DNA of 64,000 nt from Staphylococcus hyicus (GTDB lineage: Bacteria > Bacillota > Bacilli > Staphylococcales > Staphylococcaceae). The position numbers and the translations under genes were made by a program. The stretch spans positions 1,612,001 to 1,676,000 of the forward strand of contig NZ_CP008747.1 in assembly GCF_000816085.1 (NCBI RefSeq), read 5' to 3'. The notes below the pieces were generated by a model that saw nothing but the letters and a program-made list of their open reading frames with translations, was not told the origin of the DNA and did no database searches. The stretch's first letter is position 1; each line of letters opens with the position of its first letter. Positions 10,467-19,131 of the stretch are shown one piece after another.

Positions 10467-11258
10467 TTATTCAAATGGATGGTCATCATTGATTAATATT
10501 CTAGAGATTGATTTTGCCGTTCCATCTGATTTCAAATCAATTACAACACCTGATAAAATCCCACGTCCCTCATCTGGTACGACATGCCGTTGCGGTAAGC
10601 TCGTAATAAATCGCTTAATCACTTCATCTTTATTAATCCCTAAAATGCCGTCATAATACCCCGTCATACCGACATCTGTAATATATGCAGTATGTTGATG
10701 TAATATACGTTCATCTGAGGTTTGAATATGCGTATGTGTCCCAACGACTGCGCTTACACGTCCATCTAAATACCACCCCATCGCATATTTTTCGGATGTG
10801 GTTTCAGCATGAAAATCAACAAATATATAGTCTGTTTCTTTTTTGGCACGCGCAATTAGTTGATCTGCCGTTTTAAATGGATCGTCACTCATCGGCATAA
10901 AGCTACGCCCTTGCAAATTAATAACAGCAAGTTTCTTATCATTAATATTGATCACGCGCATGCCCACGCCCGGCGCTTCACTTGGGAAGTTTGCTGGGCG
11001 AACGAGCCGCGTTGCATCATCAATAAAATCATAAATTTCACGTTGACCATAAGTATGATTACCCATAGTCATGAAATCGACACCTTGTCTTAACAACTGT
11101 TTATAAATTTTTTCAGTCAGCCCTTTACCATGTGCTGCATTTTCCGCATTGACTATCGTCACTGTTGGGCGATAATGATGTTTTAATTTTGGTAAATAGG
11201 TCTCAAGTGTTTGACGTCCCACTTTCCCTACGATATCTCCAATAAATAGTATTCTCAT
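10467..11258 (-). CDS. ymdB: YmdB-type metallophosphoesterase
   Basis: A 263 aa calcineurin-like phosphoesterase of the YmdB family (TIGR00282 type). The dinuclear metal ligands are all visible: D8 (FIGDIVG), E39 and N40 (NAENAA), N67 and H68 (GNHTY), H150 (DFHAE), and H175 and H177 (GTHTHIQT). B. subtilis YmdB hydrolyses 2',3'- and 3',5'-cyclic nucleotides and influences biofilm and motility choice. In most Firmicutes ymdB directly follows rny (ymdA); here a cadCA operon and a plus-strand ORF lie between them. The start has AGAGAGG upstream. The 135 bp before it contains the cadA terminator, so ymdB needs its own promoter or read-through from cad. Confidence 0.94.
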   Translation of the reverse strand: MRILFIGDIVGKVGRQTLETYLPKLKHHYRPTVTIVNAENAAHGKGLTEKIYKQLLRQGVDFMTMGNHTYGQREIYDFIDDATRLVRPANFPSEAPGVGMRVININDKKLAVINLQGRSFMPMSDDPFKTADQLIARAKKETDYIFVDFHAETTSEKYAMGWYLDGRVSAVVGTHTHIQTSDERILHQHTAYITDVGMTGYYDGILGINKDEVIKRFITSLPQRHVVPDEGRGILSGVVIDLKSDGTAKSISRILINDDHPFE

Positions 11259-11276
11259 TTAAGTAATATCCTCTCT

Positions 11277-11326
11277 AATAAAAACGTTTATGCAATAATT
11301 TGTGGATAATAAAACCACGCATAAAC
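11277..11326 (-). terminator. Terminator after cadA
   Basis: On the minus strand GTTTATGC (11319-11326) pairs with GCATAAAC (11286-11293) around a 25 nt loop that itself can pair GTGG with CCAC, followed by GUUUUUAUU. It ends about 19 bp before the ymdB start codon. Confidence 0.65.
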
Positions 11327-11394
11327 CTTCAACTTTTCTTATACTATTTTATTGTAACGGGTTCGCACATCATGTCAATGTGATTCATGTATCC

Positions 11395-13545
11395 TCACTC
11401 AGGTTTAACGTACAATAGTCGTAATGCATTTAAGCCGACAAGTAATGTCGCTCCCATATCTGAAAAAATCGCAATCCACAATGTTAACCAACCTGGAATC
11501 ACAAGTAACAGTGCAGCCACTTTCAACCCGATTGCAATTAAAATGTTAATTTTTATAATACGCATTGTATGACGACTTAATTTGAATGTGTACGGAAGTT
11601 TTGATATATCATCATTCAAAATGGCAATATCTGCCGTTTCAATTGCTGTATCCGTACCAGCAGCGCCCATGGCTATGCCAATCGTTGCATCAGCAAGCGC
11701 AGGTGCGTCATTAACACCATCACCTACCATAGCTACATTGCGATACTGTTGTTTCAATTCAGAGATACGTGCCATTTTATCTTGAGGGAGTTGATTTGCT
11801 TTAAAATGTGTCACGCCAGTATCTTGAGCAATACTTTTGGCAGTCGCCTCATTATCACCCGTTAGCATTTCAATATGTTGAAAGCCCATTTTTTTCAAAC
11901 GCTCACAACTCATTGATGCGTTCATACGCACTCGATCCTTAAGCGCAATCAGCATAATAATCACATCATTTTTAGATACTAAAATTACCGTATGTCCTGA
12001 GGATTCCAGGGCCATCACTTTTGTTCGCCAAAGCGCATCTGCCTTTAAGTTAAACCGTTGTGGTTTTCCAATACAGTAATGTGCGTTATCTATTATTGCT
12101 GACACACCTAAACCAGTTTGAGATTGGAAATGCGTTATGGAATGCGGCGGAATTTGAACTTCTTTTTGAATATATGAAACGACTGCACGCGCAATTGGAT
12201 GCGTGGACATCGTTTCAATTGCACCGATGTGTTGCAAAACGACATTGCGGTTAATGTCACTATTTAACATCTCAATATGTGATACTTCAGGATGACCTTG
12301 GGTTAACGTCCCTGTTTTATCCAATGCAATGGCTTTAATACGATTCAACTGTTCTAAGTGAATACCACCTTTAATCAATACACCATGTTTTGCTGCATTA
12401 CTCACACTAGAAATAATCGCAATAGGTGTTGCAATAACAAGCGCACATGGACAACCTATAACTAATACTGACAATCCTTGATATATCCATGCATGCCACT
12501 CTCCATTAAACAAGAGCGGTGGTATTATCGCGACACACAATGCGATAAGCATAATTAACGGTGTATAATATTTCGCAAATTTTTCGATAAGTGCTTGCGC
12601 AGGTGCTTTATTCACTTGTGCACGTTCTACCATTTGAATCATCTTAGAAAGCGTTGAATCTGTAGAATGTTTTGTTACCAACACTTCTAAGACACCACTT
12701 TCATTTAAAGTACCCGCAAACACTTCATCCCCCTCCACTTTGTCAACTGGAACGGACTCACCTGTAATTGCTGCCTGATTAATGCTCGATTCTCCTTTTT
12801 GAATGATGCCATCTAAAGGAATTTTTTGACCAGGTTTTATCAATAAAACATCGTTGATATTTACGTCATTTACATCAACTTTTTCAATATCATCCCCTAT
12901 TAAACGGCAAGCTGTTTCAGGTCTAATATTGATTAAAGATTGCATGGACTGCCTTGCTTTATCCATCGTAAAGGACTCTAGCGCTTCACTTAACGCAAAC
13001 AAAATAACAACAACAGCAACTTCTCCCCACTCTCCTATCAATGCACCACCTATAACAGCAATGGTCATCAGTGTGTGCATATCAAATTCAAGACGCATTA
13101 AATTTTTAAATCCTTGTTTCAACAATGAGGCTCCGCTAATCACAATTGAAGTTGCAAAAATAACAATCGTAATGATGTGATGTTCACCAGTAGACCATTT
13201 GGAAAGATATCCTAATATAATCAGCAAAGTTGCAAAACAAATGGCACCATTTTTTTCATAAAACTGGTTACATTTTTGCCACAATGTTAATGATTGCGTG
13301 TCCTGATTTTGATTGGAGGATTGTTCAAATGAATGTCGCGGATGTGTCTCTGTTATTTTTAAATTTTCAAATGCACCAGCTTCTTCTAGTTCATCTAAAG
13401 TCGGCTTACCGGTGATATATATTTTTGATGCGCCAAAATTCACTTGTGCCATTTGGACAGAATCAAGTTGATTAAGTTTGTGCTCAAATTTATTTGCACA
13501 GTGCGCACAAGAAAGTCCTTCAACATTATAAGTGTGTTGTTTCAT
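11395..13545 (-). CDS. cadA: Heavy-metal (Cd/Zn/Pb) translocating P1B-type ATPase CadA
   Basis: An efflux ATPase that pumps Cd2+, Zn2+ or Pb2+ out of the cell. It has one N-terminal heavy-metal domain with C13-A-H-C16, membrane helices from about 100, the actuator TGES (about 261-264), the membrane metal site CPC (365-367), the phosphorylated D409 in DKTGTLT, an HP motif (THPIARA) and the hinge GDGVNDAPALAD. CPC plus an ArsR/CadC partner assigns it to the Cd/Zn/Pb class rather than copper. Length is 716 aa. The ATG overlaps the end of cadC by 20 bp and its own ribosome site (AGGAAG) is weak, so expression probably depends on coupling. Absent from this position in S. aureus as I remember it, so probably acquired. 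Confidence 0.93.
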   Translation of the reverse strand: MKQHTYNVEGLSCAHCANKFEHKLNQLDSVQMAQVNFGASKIYITGKPTLDELEEAGAFENLKITETHPRHSFEQSSNQNQDTQSLTLWQKCNQFYEKNGAICFATLLIILGYLSKWSTGEHHIITIVIFATSIVISGASLLKQGFKNLMRLEFDMHTLMTIAVIGGALIGEWGEVAVVVILFALSEALESFTMDKARQSMQSLINIRPETACRLIGDDIEKVDVNDVNINDVLLIKPGQKIPLDGIIQKGESSINQAAITGESVPVDKVEGDEVFAGTLNESGVLEVLVTKHSTDSTLSKMIQMVERAQVNKAPAQALIEKFAKYYTPLIMLIALCVAIIPPLLFNGEWHAWIYQGLSVLVIGCPCALVIATPIAIISSVSNAAKHGVLIKGGIHLEQLNRIKAIALDKTGTLTQGHPEVSHIEMLNSDINRNVVLQHIGAIETMSTHPIARAVVSYIQKEVQIPPHSITHFQSQTGLGVSAIIDNAHYCIGKPQRFNLKADALWRTKVMALESSGHTVILVSKNDVIIMLIALKDRVRMNASMSCERLKKMGFQHIEMLTGDNEATAKSIAQDTGVTHFKANQLPQDKMARISELKQQYRNVAMVGDGVNDAPALADATIGIAMGAAGTDTAIETADIAILNDDISKLPYTFKLSRHTMRIIKINILIAIGLKVAALLLVIPGWLTLWIAIFSDMGATLLVGLNALRLLYVKPE

Positions 13546-13909
13546 TTGATGTCACTTCTTCCTTATGTTCAATAGACACAAGCATAATTTGTCTTATATG
13601 TTCATCATAAATACGATACATCGCACGTTTGCCATCTTTTCGATATGTGACAACCCCATTATGATATAAAAGCCGTAAATGATGTGATGCATTAGCTACT
13701 GTAATGTTCAATAATGTTGCGATATCGCACACACATAATTCTTCATGAATACATAATGCATATGTCATTTTAGCTCTATTAAGATCAGCGATACTTTTAA
13801 ACATTTGACTCACATCTTTGATGGGTGCCTGATTAATCGCATCTTTTGCTTCTTTAATTCTTGTTTCATCAATTGACCAAGATTCACAAGTTGGTACTTC
13901 TTTAACCAA
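13526..13909 (-). CDS. cadC: CadC-type metal-sensing ArsR/SmtB repressor
   Basis: A winged-helix repressor that leaves DNA when Cd2+, Pb2+ or Zn2+ binds. The frame is open from a GTG at 13918, but that codon directly abuts the AGAG. A TTG at 13909 is better placed (AGGTGG, 5 nt spacing), giving 127 aa and putting the cysteines at C8, C59 and C61, one residue off the classical CadC C7/C58/C60. The motif ELCVCDIA and the recognition helix ANASHHLRLLY match pI258 CadC closely. The position equivalent to CadC C11 is serine (CESWS against CEIFC), so the metal site has three cysteines rather than four. It is followed by cadA with a 20 bp overlap and preceded by a promoter with an inverted repeat. 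Confidence 0.93.
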   Translation of the reverse strand: MVKEVPTCESWSIDETRIKEAKDAINQAPIKDVSQMFKSIADLNRAKMTYALCIHEELCVCDIATLLNITVANASHHLRLLYHNGVVTYRKDGKRAMYRIYDEHIRQIMLVSIEHKEEVTSNETTHL

Positions 13910-13922
13910 AGGAACCACCTCT

Positions 13923-13974
13923 CATTCAAGTATTTATTTGAATGTATTATAACGAATGTTTCCGTTTTAATCAA
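13923..13974 (-). promoter_or_regulatory. cadC promoter and CadC operator
   Basis: On the minus strand a -35 TTGATT (13969-13974) and a perfect -10 TATAAT (13946-13951) are separated by exactly 17 bp. Just downstream is an inverted repeat CATTCAA-8-TTGAATG (13923-13944) that closely resembles the known pI258 cad operator (TCAAATAAATATTTGA core). It covers the likely transcription start, so CadC binding would block transcription. A further half-site TTTGAATGAG lies at 13983-13992. Confidence 0.85.
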
Positions 13975-14097
13975 GCGAACATTTGAATGAGAATATGATT
14001 TAAATCAAGATGAATAGGGTAAATTGTTTAACAGAGACAGGTACCATTTATTTATGATGATGGCTGTCAAAAAATAATAGGAGTTGTATTCATTTTT

Positions 14098-14316
14098 ATG
14101 TCAATTTCAATTGATCCTGAAACATTTGCAGAACTTGTCGTCGGAGCGAATCCATCAAAAAAGGACAATCCTGAAGATATCGCAAAAGAGAGTATTGAAT
14201 TATATATCCACGCTTATCGTTTAGCAGAAAAATATACCAATATTTCTTCCAATTGCTATGATACAGCTGGAGCTTTAAAAGAATTACATGAAACAGAATT
14301 AAATTTATCTCATTAA
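14098..14316 (+). CDS. Small acidic protein of unknown function
   Basis: A 72 aa ORF and the only plus-strand gene I call in the window. I do not recognise the family. It is acidic and soluble with no signal or membrane segment. Predicted content is mostly helix, with DPETFAELVVGANPSKKDNPED at about 6-27 (a Pro/Asp-rich loop) and a helix SIELYIHAYRLAEKYTNI, then one cysteine in SSNCYD. AGGAG at 14079-14083 lies 14 nt before the ATG, longer than usual; an in-frame ATT with 8 nt spacing also exists, but I kept the ATG. It is divergent from cadC and convergent with rny. Codon use is typical for the window. A repeat element begins 19 bp after its stop and supplies a terminator. Confidence 0.65.
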   Translation: MSISIDPETFAELVVGANPSKKDNPEDIAKESIELYIHAYRLAEKYTNISSNCYDTAGALKELHETELNLSH

Positions 14317-14335
14317 TAAGAATGATTTAACAAAA

Positions 14336-14546
14336 GGGCTAGGACATAAATTATTTTAATTTTAATTGTTCCAAACGCCTCGTTTTTTAGGTGTCTTACC
14401 TCAAAGTCTCGGCTAAGGAAACAATTAAAGTGATGGTTTAATTCACATTCCTCTCCCTCATAAAGACTAAATATATATAACCAACAAAGTTCATGTACGA
14501 AGAATTTTGTTGGTTTTTTTGATTAACAGGGTAGCTATGTCCCACC
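14336..14546 (+). repeat. Intergenic repeat copy A with complementary ends and a terminator hairpin
   Basis: A 211 bp element in the 351 bp gap between the small plus-strand gene and rny. Its ends are partly complementary (GGGCTAGGACATA and TATGTCCCACC). The left half contains TTTTAATTTTAATTG, GCCTCG and TCTCGGCTAAGGAA; the right half contains CATAAAGACTAAATATATA, then a hairpin (14481-14513) and seven T, then GATTAACAGGGTA. The same order occurs on the minus strand at 63713-63998. It has no coding capacity that I can see. Confidence 0.85.
14481..14520 (+). terminator. Terminator hairpin inside repeat copy A
   Basis: CCAACAAAGTTC pairs with the GAATTTTGTTGG arm around a short loop and is followed by TTTTTTT on the plus strand. 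It would end transcripts of the 72-codon gene or of the repeat itself. Homologous hairpins occur at 63745-63777 and 29573-29608 on the minus strand. Confidence 0.75.
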
Positions 14547-14630
14547 ATTTTTGTCTTGTATAGAATGACCGTTCAGTCATAATAGTCATTAATATATAGA
14601 TAAATTGAGCAGGAAAGACAAGTATCAAAT

Positions 14631-14666
14631 TAAAAAGCAATGCTACACGAGGTAACATTGCTTTTA
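14631..14666 (-). terminator. Terminator after rny
   Basis: AAAAGCAATG-TTAC (14652-14665 read on the minus strand) pairs with GTA-GCATTGCTTTT (14633-14646) around a 5 nt loop, followed by a short A/U tract. It begins 2 bp after the rny stop. The A-rich and T-rich flanks would let it work in both directions. Confidence 0.8.
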
Positions 14667-14667
14667 A

Positions 14668-16227
14668 TTATTTTGCATATTCTATTGCTCTCGTCTCACG
14701 GACGACTGTCACTTTGATATGACCAGGATATTGTAACTCATCTTCAATTTGGTTTTTGATGTCTCTAGCAAGACGATGTGCCTTTAAATCATCGATATCT
14801 TCTGGTGAAACCATTACACGTATTTCTCGACCAGCTTGAATCGCAAAAGCTTTTTCAACGCCATCATAATTTTCTGAAATACGTTCTAAGCGTTCTAAAC
14901 GCTTAATATAATTTTCAAGCGTTTCTTTTCTCGCCCCAGGTCGTGCCGCTGATAGCGCATCTGCAGCTGCAACTAAAATTGAGATGATCGACGTTGGTTC
15001 CACATCACCATGATGAGAATGTATCGCATTAATAACTGTTTCTGATTCCCCATATTTCTTCGCAAGTTCTACACCGATTTCAACATGACTGCCTTCTACT
15101 TCGTGATCGATAGCTTTACCAACATCATGAAGTAAACCTGCGCGTTTTGCTAACGTCACATCTTCATTTAATTCGGCTGCTAACATTCCCGAAAGATATG
15201 CGACTTCAATTGAATGTTTTAATACATTTTGTCCATAACTTGTACGATAATGCATACGCCCGAGAATTTTTACTAAATCTGGATGCATGTTATGGATATT
15301 TAATTCAAACGTAGCTTGTTCACCCGCATCACGAATGATTTCATCGACATCACGGCGCGCTTTTTCAACCATGTCTTCAATACGCCCCGGATGGATACGA
15401 CCATCTGAGACCAAGTTATTTAAGGCCGTTTTAGCAATTTCTCTTCGAATTGGGTCGAAACCAGATAAAATAACAGCTTCAGGTGTATCATCAATGATTA
15501 AATCAATACCTGTTAACGTTTCAAGTGTACGTATGTTACGACCTTCACGGCCTATGATACGTCCCTTCATTTCGTCATTTGGTAAATTGACTACAGAAAC
15601 AGTCGATTCTGACGTATGATCTGCAGCAAATCGTTGAACCGTTGTTGCCAGTAACTCTTTTGCTTTTTGATTGACTTGCTCTTTTGCTTCATTTTCTTTT
15701 TCTTTAACCAATATTGCAATATCTTGTGACAACTCATCTTCCACACGTGCTAATTGTTCTTGACGTGCTTCATCTTGAGTGAGACCGGAGATGCGTTCTA
15801 ATTCTTGTTCGTGCTTCATTATTATAGATTGAACACTACTCTCTTTTGCATCTACGTGTTGTTGTCTTTCTTCAAGTTTAGATTCTTTTTGCTCTAAAAT
15901 CTCATCTTTTTTATCTAAAAGATCTGATTTACGCTCTAAGTTCTCTTCCTTTTGAAGAAGTCGGGATTCCTGCCTTTGAAGTTCACCACGTCGTTCTCTA
16001 AGTTCACTTTCGGTACGTTCTCTTAGAATTTGGTTTTCTTCTTTAGCTTCAATCAATTTTTCTTTTTTGAGATTCTCTGCTTCTTTATTGGCTTGTTCAA
16101 TAATATCTTCAGCAGTATTACGTGCTTGAATCTGCTTTTGACGCATAACGTTTTGGGCAATAAAATACCCCACAACAACTCCTAGAATGATACCCAGCAA
16201 AATGAGTAAGAGGCTTAATAAATTCAC
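14668..16227 (-). CDS. rny: Ribonuclease Y (CvfA)
   Basis: Membrane-anchored endoribonuclease that starts decay and processing of many mRNAs; in S. aureus it is also called CvfA and affects virulence gene expression. Layout: one transmembrane helix (about 4-24), a long charged coiled coil (about 30-195), a KH domain with GREG (226-229), and an HD hydrolase domain with H367-D368 ([13 protein letters not shown]). At 519 aa it is full length. The start is GTG with GGAGG 7 nt upstream. It follows recA after a terminator and a 436 bp gap, and the partner genes ricA, rnjB and pnp are also in this window. Confidence 0.97.
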   Translation of the reverse strand: MNLLSLLLILLGIILGVVVGYFIAQNVMRQKQIQARNTAEDIIEQANKEAENLKKEKLIEAKEENQILRERTESELRERRGELQRQESRLLQKEENLERKSDLLDKKDEILEQKESKLEERQQHVDAKESSVQSIIMKHEQELERISGLTQDEARQEQLARVEDELSQDIAILVKEKENEAKEQVNQKAKELLATTVQRFAADHTSESTVSVVNLPNDEMKGRIIGREGRNIRTLETLTGIDLIIDDTPEAVILSGFDPIRREIAKTALNNLVSDGRIHPGRIEDMVEKARRDVDEIIRDAGEQATFELNIHNMHPDLVKILGRMHYRTSYGQNVLKHSIEVAYLSGMLAAELNEDVTLAKRAGLLHDVGKAIDHEVEGSHVEIGVELAKKYGESETVINAIHSHHGDVEPTSIISILVAAADALSAARPGARKETLENYIKRLERLERISENYDGVEKAFAIQAGREIRVMVSPEDIDDLKAHRLARDIKNQIEDELQYPGHIKVTVVRETRAIEYAK

Positions 16228-16663
16228 ACAAACACCTCCTTTTTCTAGGATTTGGTACTGTATGTCAATAAATCTATAAGATTATAAGATTAAAAATAAG
16301 GACCATACACATTTAATTGTACGTTTTGAACAATGAAAAATCAAGGTATCTGACAGTATCTGTGTCAAACATTTTAATTATCATATATTAATTATAGTTG
16401 ATATGTAGTAGGAAGCGTCATTTAATAATCAAAGAATACAAATTTGATTTGAAAATATCATTTTTAGTAAGGTTTCATTCATGCAGTTGCACTCGATTGG
16501 ATTGAATATATAAAATAGCCTTCAAAATTCAAAGCTGTTCGCTTAAGAAGTTTGAAGGCTTTTGAGTTACAACGTCCATATCAAATCGCTTGCGTGTCGT
16601 CACAACCAATACATATATACAACATTACCTCTAAATCCTCATGACATGGATAACTTGTCTCGT
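16228..16663. other. Gap between recA and rny
   Basis: A 436 bp AT-rich stretch. It holds the recA terminator near 16510-16562 and presumably the rny promoter. I see no ORF, repeat or strong structure in the remaining part. Confidence 0.6.
16510..16562 (-). terminator. Terminator after recA
   Basis: On the minus strand AGCCTTCAAA (16551-16560) pairs perfectly with TTTGAAGGCT (16517-16526) around a 24 nt loop, followed by AUUUUAU. It lies about 100 bp after the recA stop. Confidence 0.7.
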
Positions 16664-17707
16664 TTATTCATCAAATAAAGTTTGAGCTGACTCTTGTTCA
16701 CTTTCTTCAACATCACCATCAAAAATACCTAATTTTTCACGGAGTTTACGGTCAATTTCATTTTCTAATTCAGGATGTTCTTTTAAGAATAATTTCACGT
16801 TTTCTTTACCTTGACCCATTCGTTCACCATTGTAAGAATACCAAGCACCTGACTTATCAACAATATCATGTTGCACACCTAAGTCGATCAGTTCACCTTG
16901 TCTAGAAATACCTTGACCATACATAATATCTACTTCAGCCACTTTGAATGGAGGTGCAACTTTATTTTTAACCACTTTGATTTTCGTACGGTTACCTACA
17001 ATATCTTGTCCTTGTTTTAATTGTTCAGCACGACGTACTTCCAATCGAACAGAACTGTAGAACTTTAAAGCTCGACCACCTGGCGTAGTTTCTGGATTGC
17101 CGAACATTACGCCTACTTTTTCTCGAATTTGGTTAATAAAGATTGCCGTTGTATTCGATTTTGAAATTGCTGCTGACAATTTACGTAATGCTTGAGACAT
17201 TAAACGTGCTTGTAAACCAACATGTGTGTCCCCCATTTCGCCTTCGATCTCAGCTTTTGGAGTTAATGCAGCCACAGAGTCAACAATGATAATGTCAACC
17301 GCGCCGCTACGAACAAACGCTTCAGCTATCTCAAGCCCTTGCTCACCATGATCTGGCTGCGATAAATATAAATTATCTATATCTACACCTAAAGCTTGAG
17401 CGTAGACTGGATCAAGCGCATGCTCTGCATCAATAAACGCAGCCACACCACCATTTTTTTGCACTTCAGCAATGGCATGTAATGCTACGGTTGTTTTACC
17501 TGAACTTTCAGGTCCATAAACTTCAATAATACGACCTTTTGGATAGCCACCTACACCTAATGCATGATCTAATGTAACAGAACCACTAGATACACTAGAA
17601 ACACGACGATCTTTATTTTCGCCAAGTTTCATGACGGCACCTTTCCCAAAAGATTTTTCCATATTTTTTATTACTGTATCGAGTGCTTTTTGACGTTCAT
17701 TATCCAA
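16664..17707 (-). CDS. recA: Recombinase RecA
   Basis: Forms filaments on single-stranded DNA for strand exchange and stimulates LexA self-cleavage. Walker A is GPESSGKT (65-72). The L1/L2 region includes [16 protein letters not shown], and the C-terminal end is acidic ([19 protein letters not shown]). At 347 aa it is full length. The start is TTG at 17707 with AGGGGG 7 nt upstream, matching the usual staphylococcal start. A promoter and LexA-type box are recognisable upstream, so it is probably SOS-induced. cinA lies upstream in the same direction, as in many Firmicutes. Confidence 0.98.
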   Translation of the reverse strand: MDNERQKALDTVIKNMEKSFGKGAVMKLGENKDRRVSSVSSGSVTLDHALGVGGYPKGRIIEVYGPESSGKTTVALHAIAEVQKNGGVAAFIDAEHALDPVYAQALGVDIDNLYLSQPDHGEQGLEIAEAFVRSGAVDIIIVDSVAALTPKAEIEGEMGDTHVGLQARLMSQALRKLSAAISKSNTTAIFINQIREKVGVMFGNPETTPGGRALKFYSSVRLEVRRAEQLKQGQDIVGNRTKIKVVKNKVAPPFKVAEVDIMYGQGISRQGELIDLGVQHDIVDKSGAWYSYNGERMGQGKENVKLFLKEHPELENEIDRKLREKLGIFDGDVEESEQESAQTLFDE

Positions 17708-17753
17708 TTTAGGACCCCCTATTGAGTGTAGTTTCCTTAAGTAGTTAATTTAT

Positions 17754-17804
17754 ACTATACATGCTTGTACAAAAAAACTCAAGCTTTTTGCGAATATTTG
17801 TTCG
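17754..17804 (-). promoter_or_regulatory. recA promoter with LexA box
   Basis: On the minus strand -35 TTGAGT (17777-17782) and -10 TATAGT (17754-17759) are spaced by 17 bp. Nine bp upstream of the -35 is CGAACAAATATTCG (17791-17804), which matches the Gram-positive LexA consensus CGAAC-N4-GTTCG with one mismatch. A second weak site, CGAACATTTGTGCT on the plus strand, is at 17835-17848. The main box lies upstream of the -35 rather than across it. Confidence 0.8.
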
Positions 17805-17865
17805 CTGTTTTCCATGCGCGATTTCTTATAAAAGCGAACATTTGTGCTGAAATAGTAATTGTAAA

Positions 17866-19029
17866 TCATTTCTCTCCTCTTTTTTTCAAATGATTTAGCC
17901 ATTGTATCATGACATAATTTGATGTTCTTTCAAATAATCTTAACTGTCGTTCAGATATTGTCATTTCAATGACTTCTATTGTATTACCTGTTAAAAATCC
18001 AATATAAACGTGATCTTTTTCCGATAAAATGCTTATTGCATCTCTAGAATTAAATAAAGATTGCACAAAGCATGCAGATTCATATAATTGTGTGTACATA
18101 TTATTATTCGCTATAAATTGAGAGTCGTGCAGGAAATAGCCTTTAAATAGTGTATGATGTGCGTGATGCTTATGTTCGTTTAATTTTAAATTCAATGCGC
18201 CCTCTGTGACACCATCATACACAGCAACTGTATGTTTTAACTGATTCATTACACTTTCAGCTAAAGTGGTTTCATTTGAACCGTAGTAAAATTGACCGAG
18301 GCGTTGTAATATAATATTTTTTACAGGTGTGATCCGCGTTTGACATTCTTGTTGATTCTTATCATTTGCAGTTAACCGTAATGTAACTTCATGAGAACCT
18401 GCTAACGGTGCTATCGTAGGATTTGACTGTGTCTCAATCAAATCCATTAATACTGTTTCTACTTTTGATTCACCAATACCAGCAAAGCGCAACACTTCTG
18501 AAAAAATCGTATGTCCCGATTCATTAAAATATGGCAGCATATAACGATTAACCATCGGTTTAAGTTCTTTAGGCGGACCAGGCAATAATACAATCTTTTG
18601 TTGTTGATGTTCAATAAGCATTCCAGGTGCCATTCCAACATCATTTTTTAAAACATGAGATCCGGATATTATAAGTGCTTGCTGCCGGTTATTTGGTGTC
18701 ATTTCTTGATGTTGTGATTTAAAATAGTCTTCTATCGACAAGAGTGCTTCTTCATCTATTTCCAAGCGTTTTCCTAACACCTCAGCGACAGTTTGTTTCG
18801 TTAGATCATCTTTAGTAGGTCCTAAACCACCTGTTAAAATGATACAATCATAAGAACGCAAAGTTCGTTGAAGTACAGATTTCAATCGTTCAGCATTGTC
18901 ACCTACAACAATATGCTCTAAGACATCGTGGCCTGCTTGATTCATTACCCGCGATAAATATTGCGCATTCGTATTTGCTATTTGTCCTAATAATAATTCA
19001 GAGCCAACACCTATCATGCATATTTTCAT
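17866..19029 (-). CDS. cinA: CinA-like protein (MoCF-type N-terminal domain, degenerate C-terminal domain)
   Basis: The N-terminal molybdopterin-binding-like domain is intact (GVGSELLLGQIANTNAQYLS at 7-26, LTGGLGPTKDDLT near 71-83, and LLPGPPKE). In other bacteria this domain is an ADP-ribose pyrophosphatase and the C-terminal domain is a nicotinamide mononucleotide deamidase. Here the C-terminal part (about 240-387) lacks the AESCTGG signature: the equivalent place reads VYDGVTEGALN. Deamidase activity is therefore probably absent. The S. aureus protein, as I recall it, is similarly diverged. At 387 aa it is slightly shorter than the full two-domain enzyme. It lies directly upstream of recA, but the recA promoter sits between them. 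Confidence 0.9.
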   Translation of the reverse strand: MKICMIGVGSELLLGQIANTNAQYLSRVMNQAGHDVLEHIVVGDNAERLKSVLQRTLRSYDCIILTGGLGPTKDDLTKQTVAEVLGKRLEIDEEALLSIEDYFKSQHQEMTPNNRQQALIISGSHVLKNDVGMAPGMLIEHQQQKIVLLPGPPKELKPMVNRYMLPYFNESGHTIFSEVLRFAGIGESKVETVLMDLIETQSNPTIAPLAGSHEVTLRLTANDKNQQECQTRITPVKNIILQRLGQFYYGSNETTLAESVMNQLKHTVAVYDGVTEGALNLKLNEHKHHAHHTLFKGYFLHDSQFIANNNMYTQLYESACFVQSLFNSRDAISILSEKDHVYIGFLTGNTIEVIEMTISERQLRLFERTSNYVMIQWLNHLKKRGEK

Positions 19030-19054
19030 CTATTCCATCCTCAACTTTCTCCAT

Positions 19055-19130
19055 ATAAAATGAAACCTCTCATAAAGATAATGTTTAGCCAAGCTGCATC
19101 AAACACAAATCTCATATGAGAGGTCTTCAT
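19055..19130 (-). terminator. Terminator-like hairpin between pgsA and cinA
   Basis: On the minus strand ATGAAGACCTCTCATA (19115-19130) pairs with TATGAGAGGTTTCAT (19060-19074) with one bulge, followed by UUUUAUAU. The loop is long, about 40 nt, and may fold further. Confidence 0.65.
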
Positions 19131-19131
19131 C

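Noticed and set aside
11259-14667. Integrative element or transposon carrying the cad genes
   Set aside because: No recombinase, transposase, IS ends or direct repeats found; only the intergenic repeat, which occurs elsewhere too.
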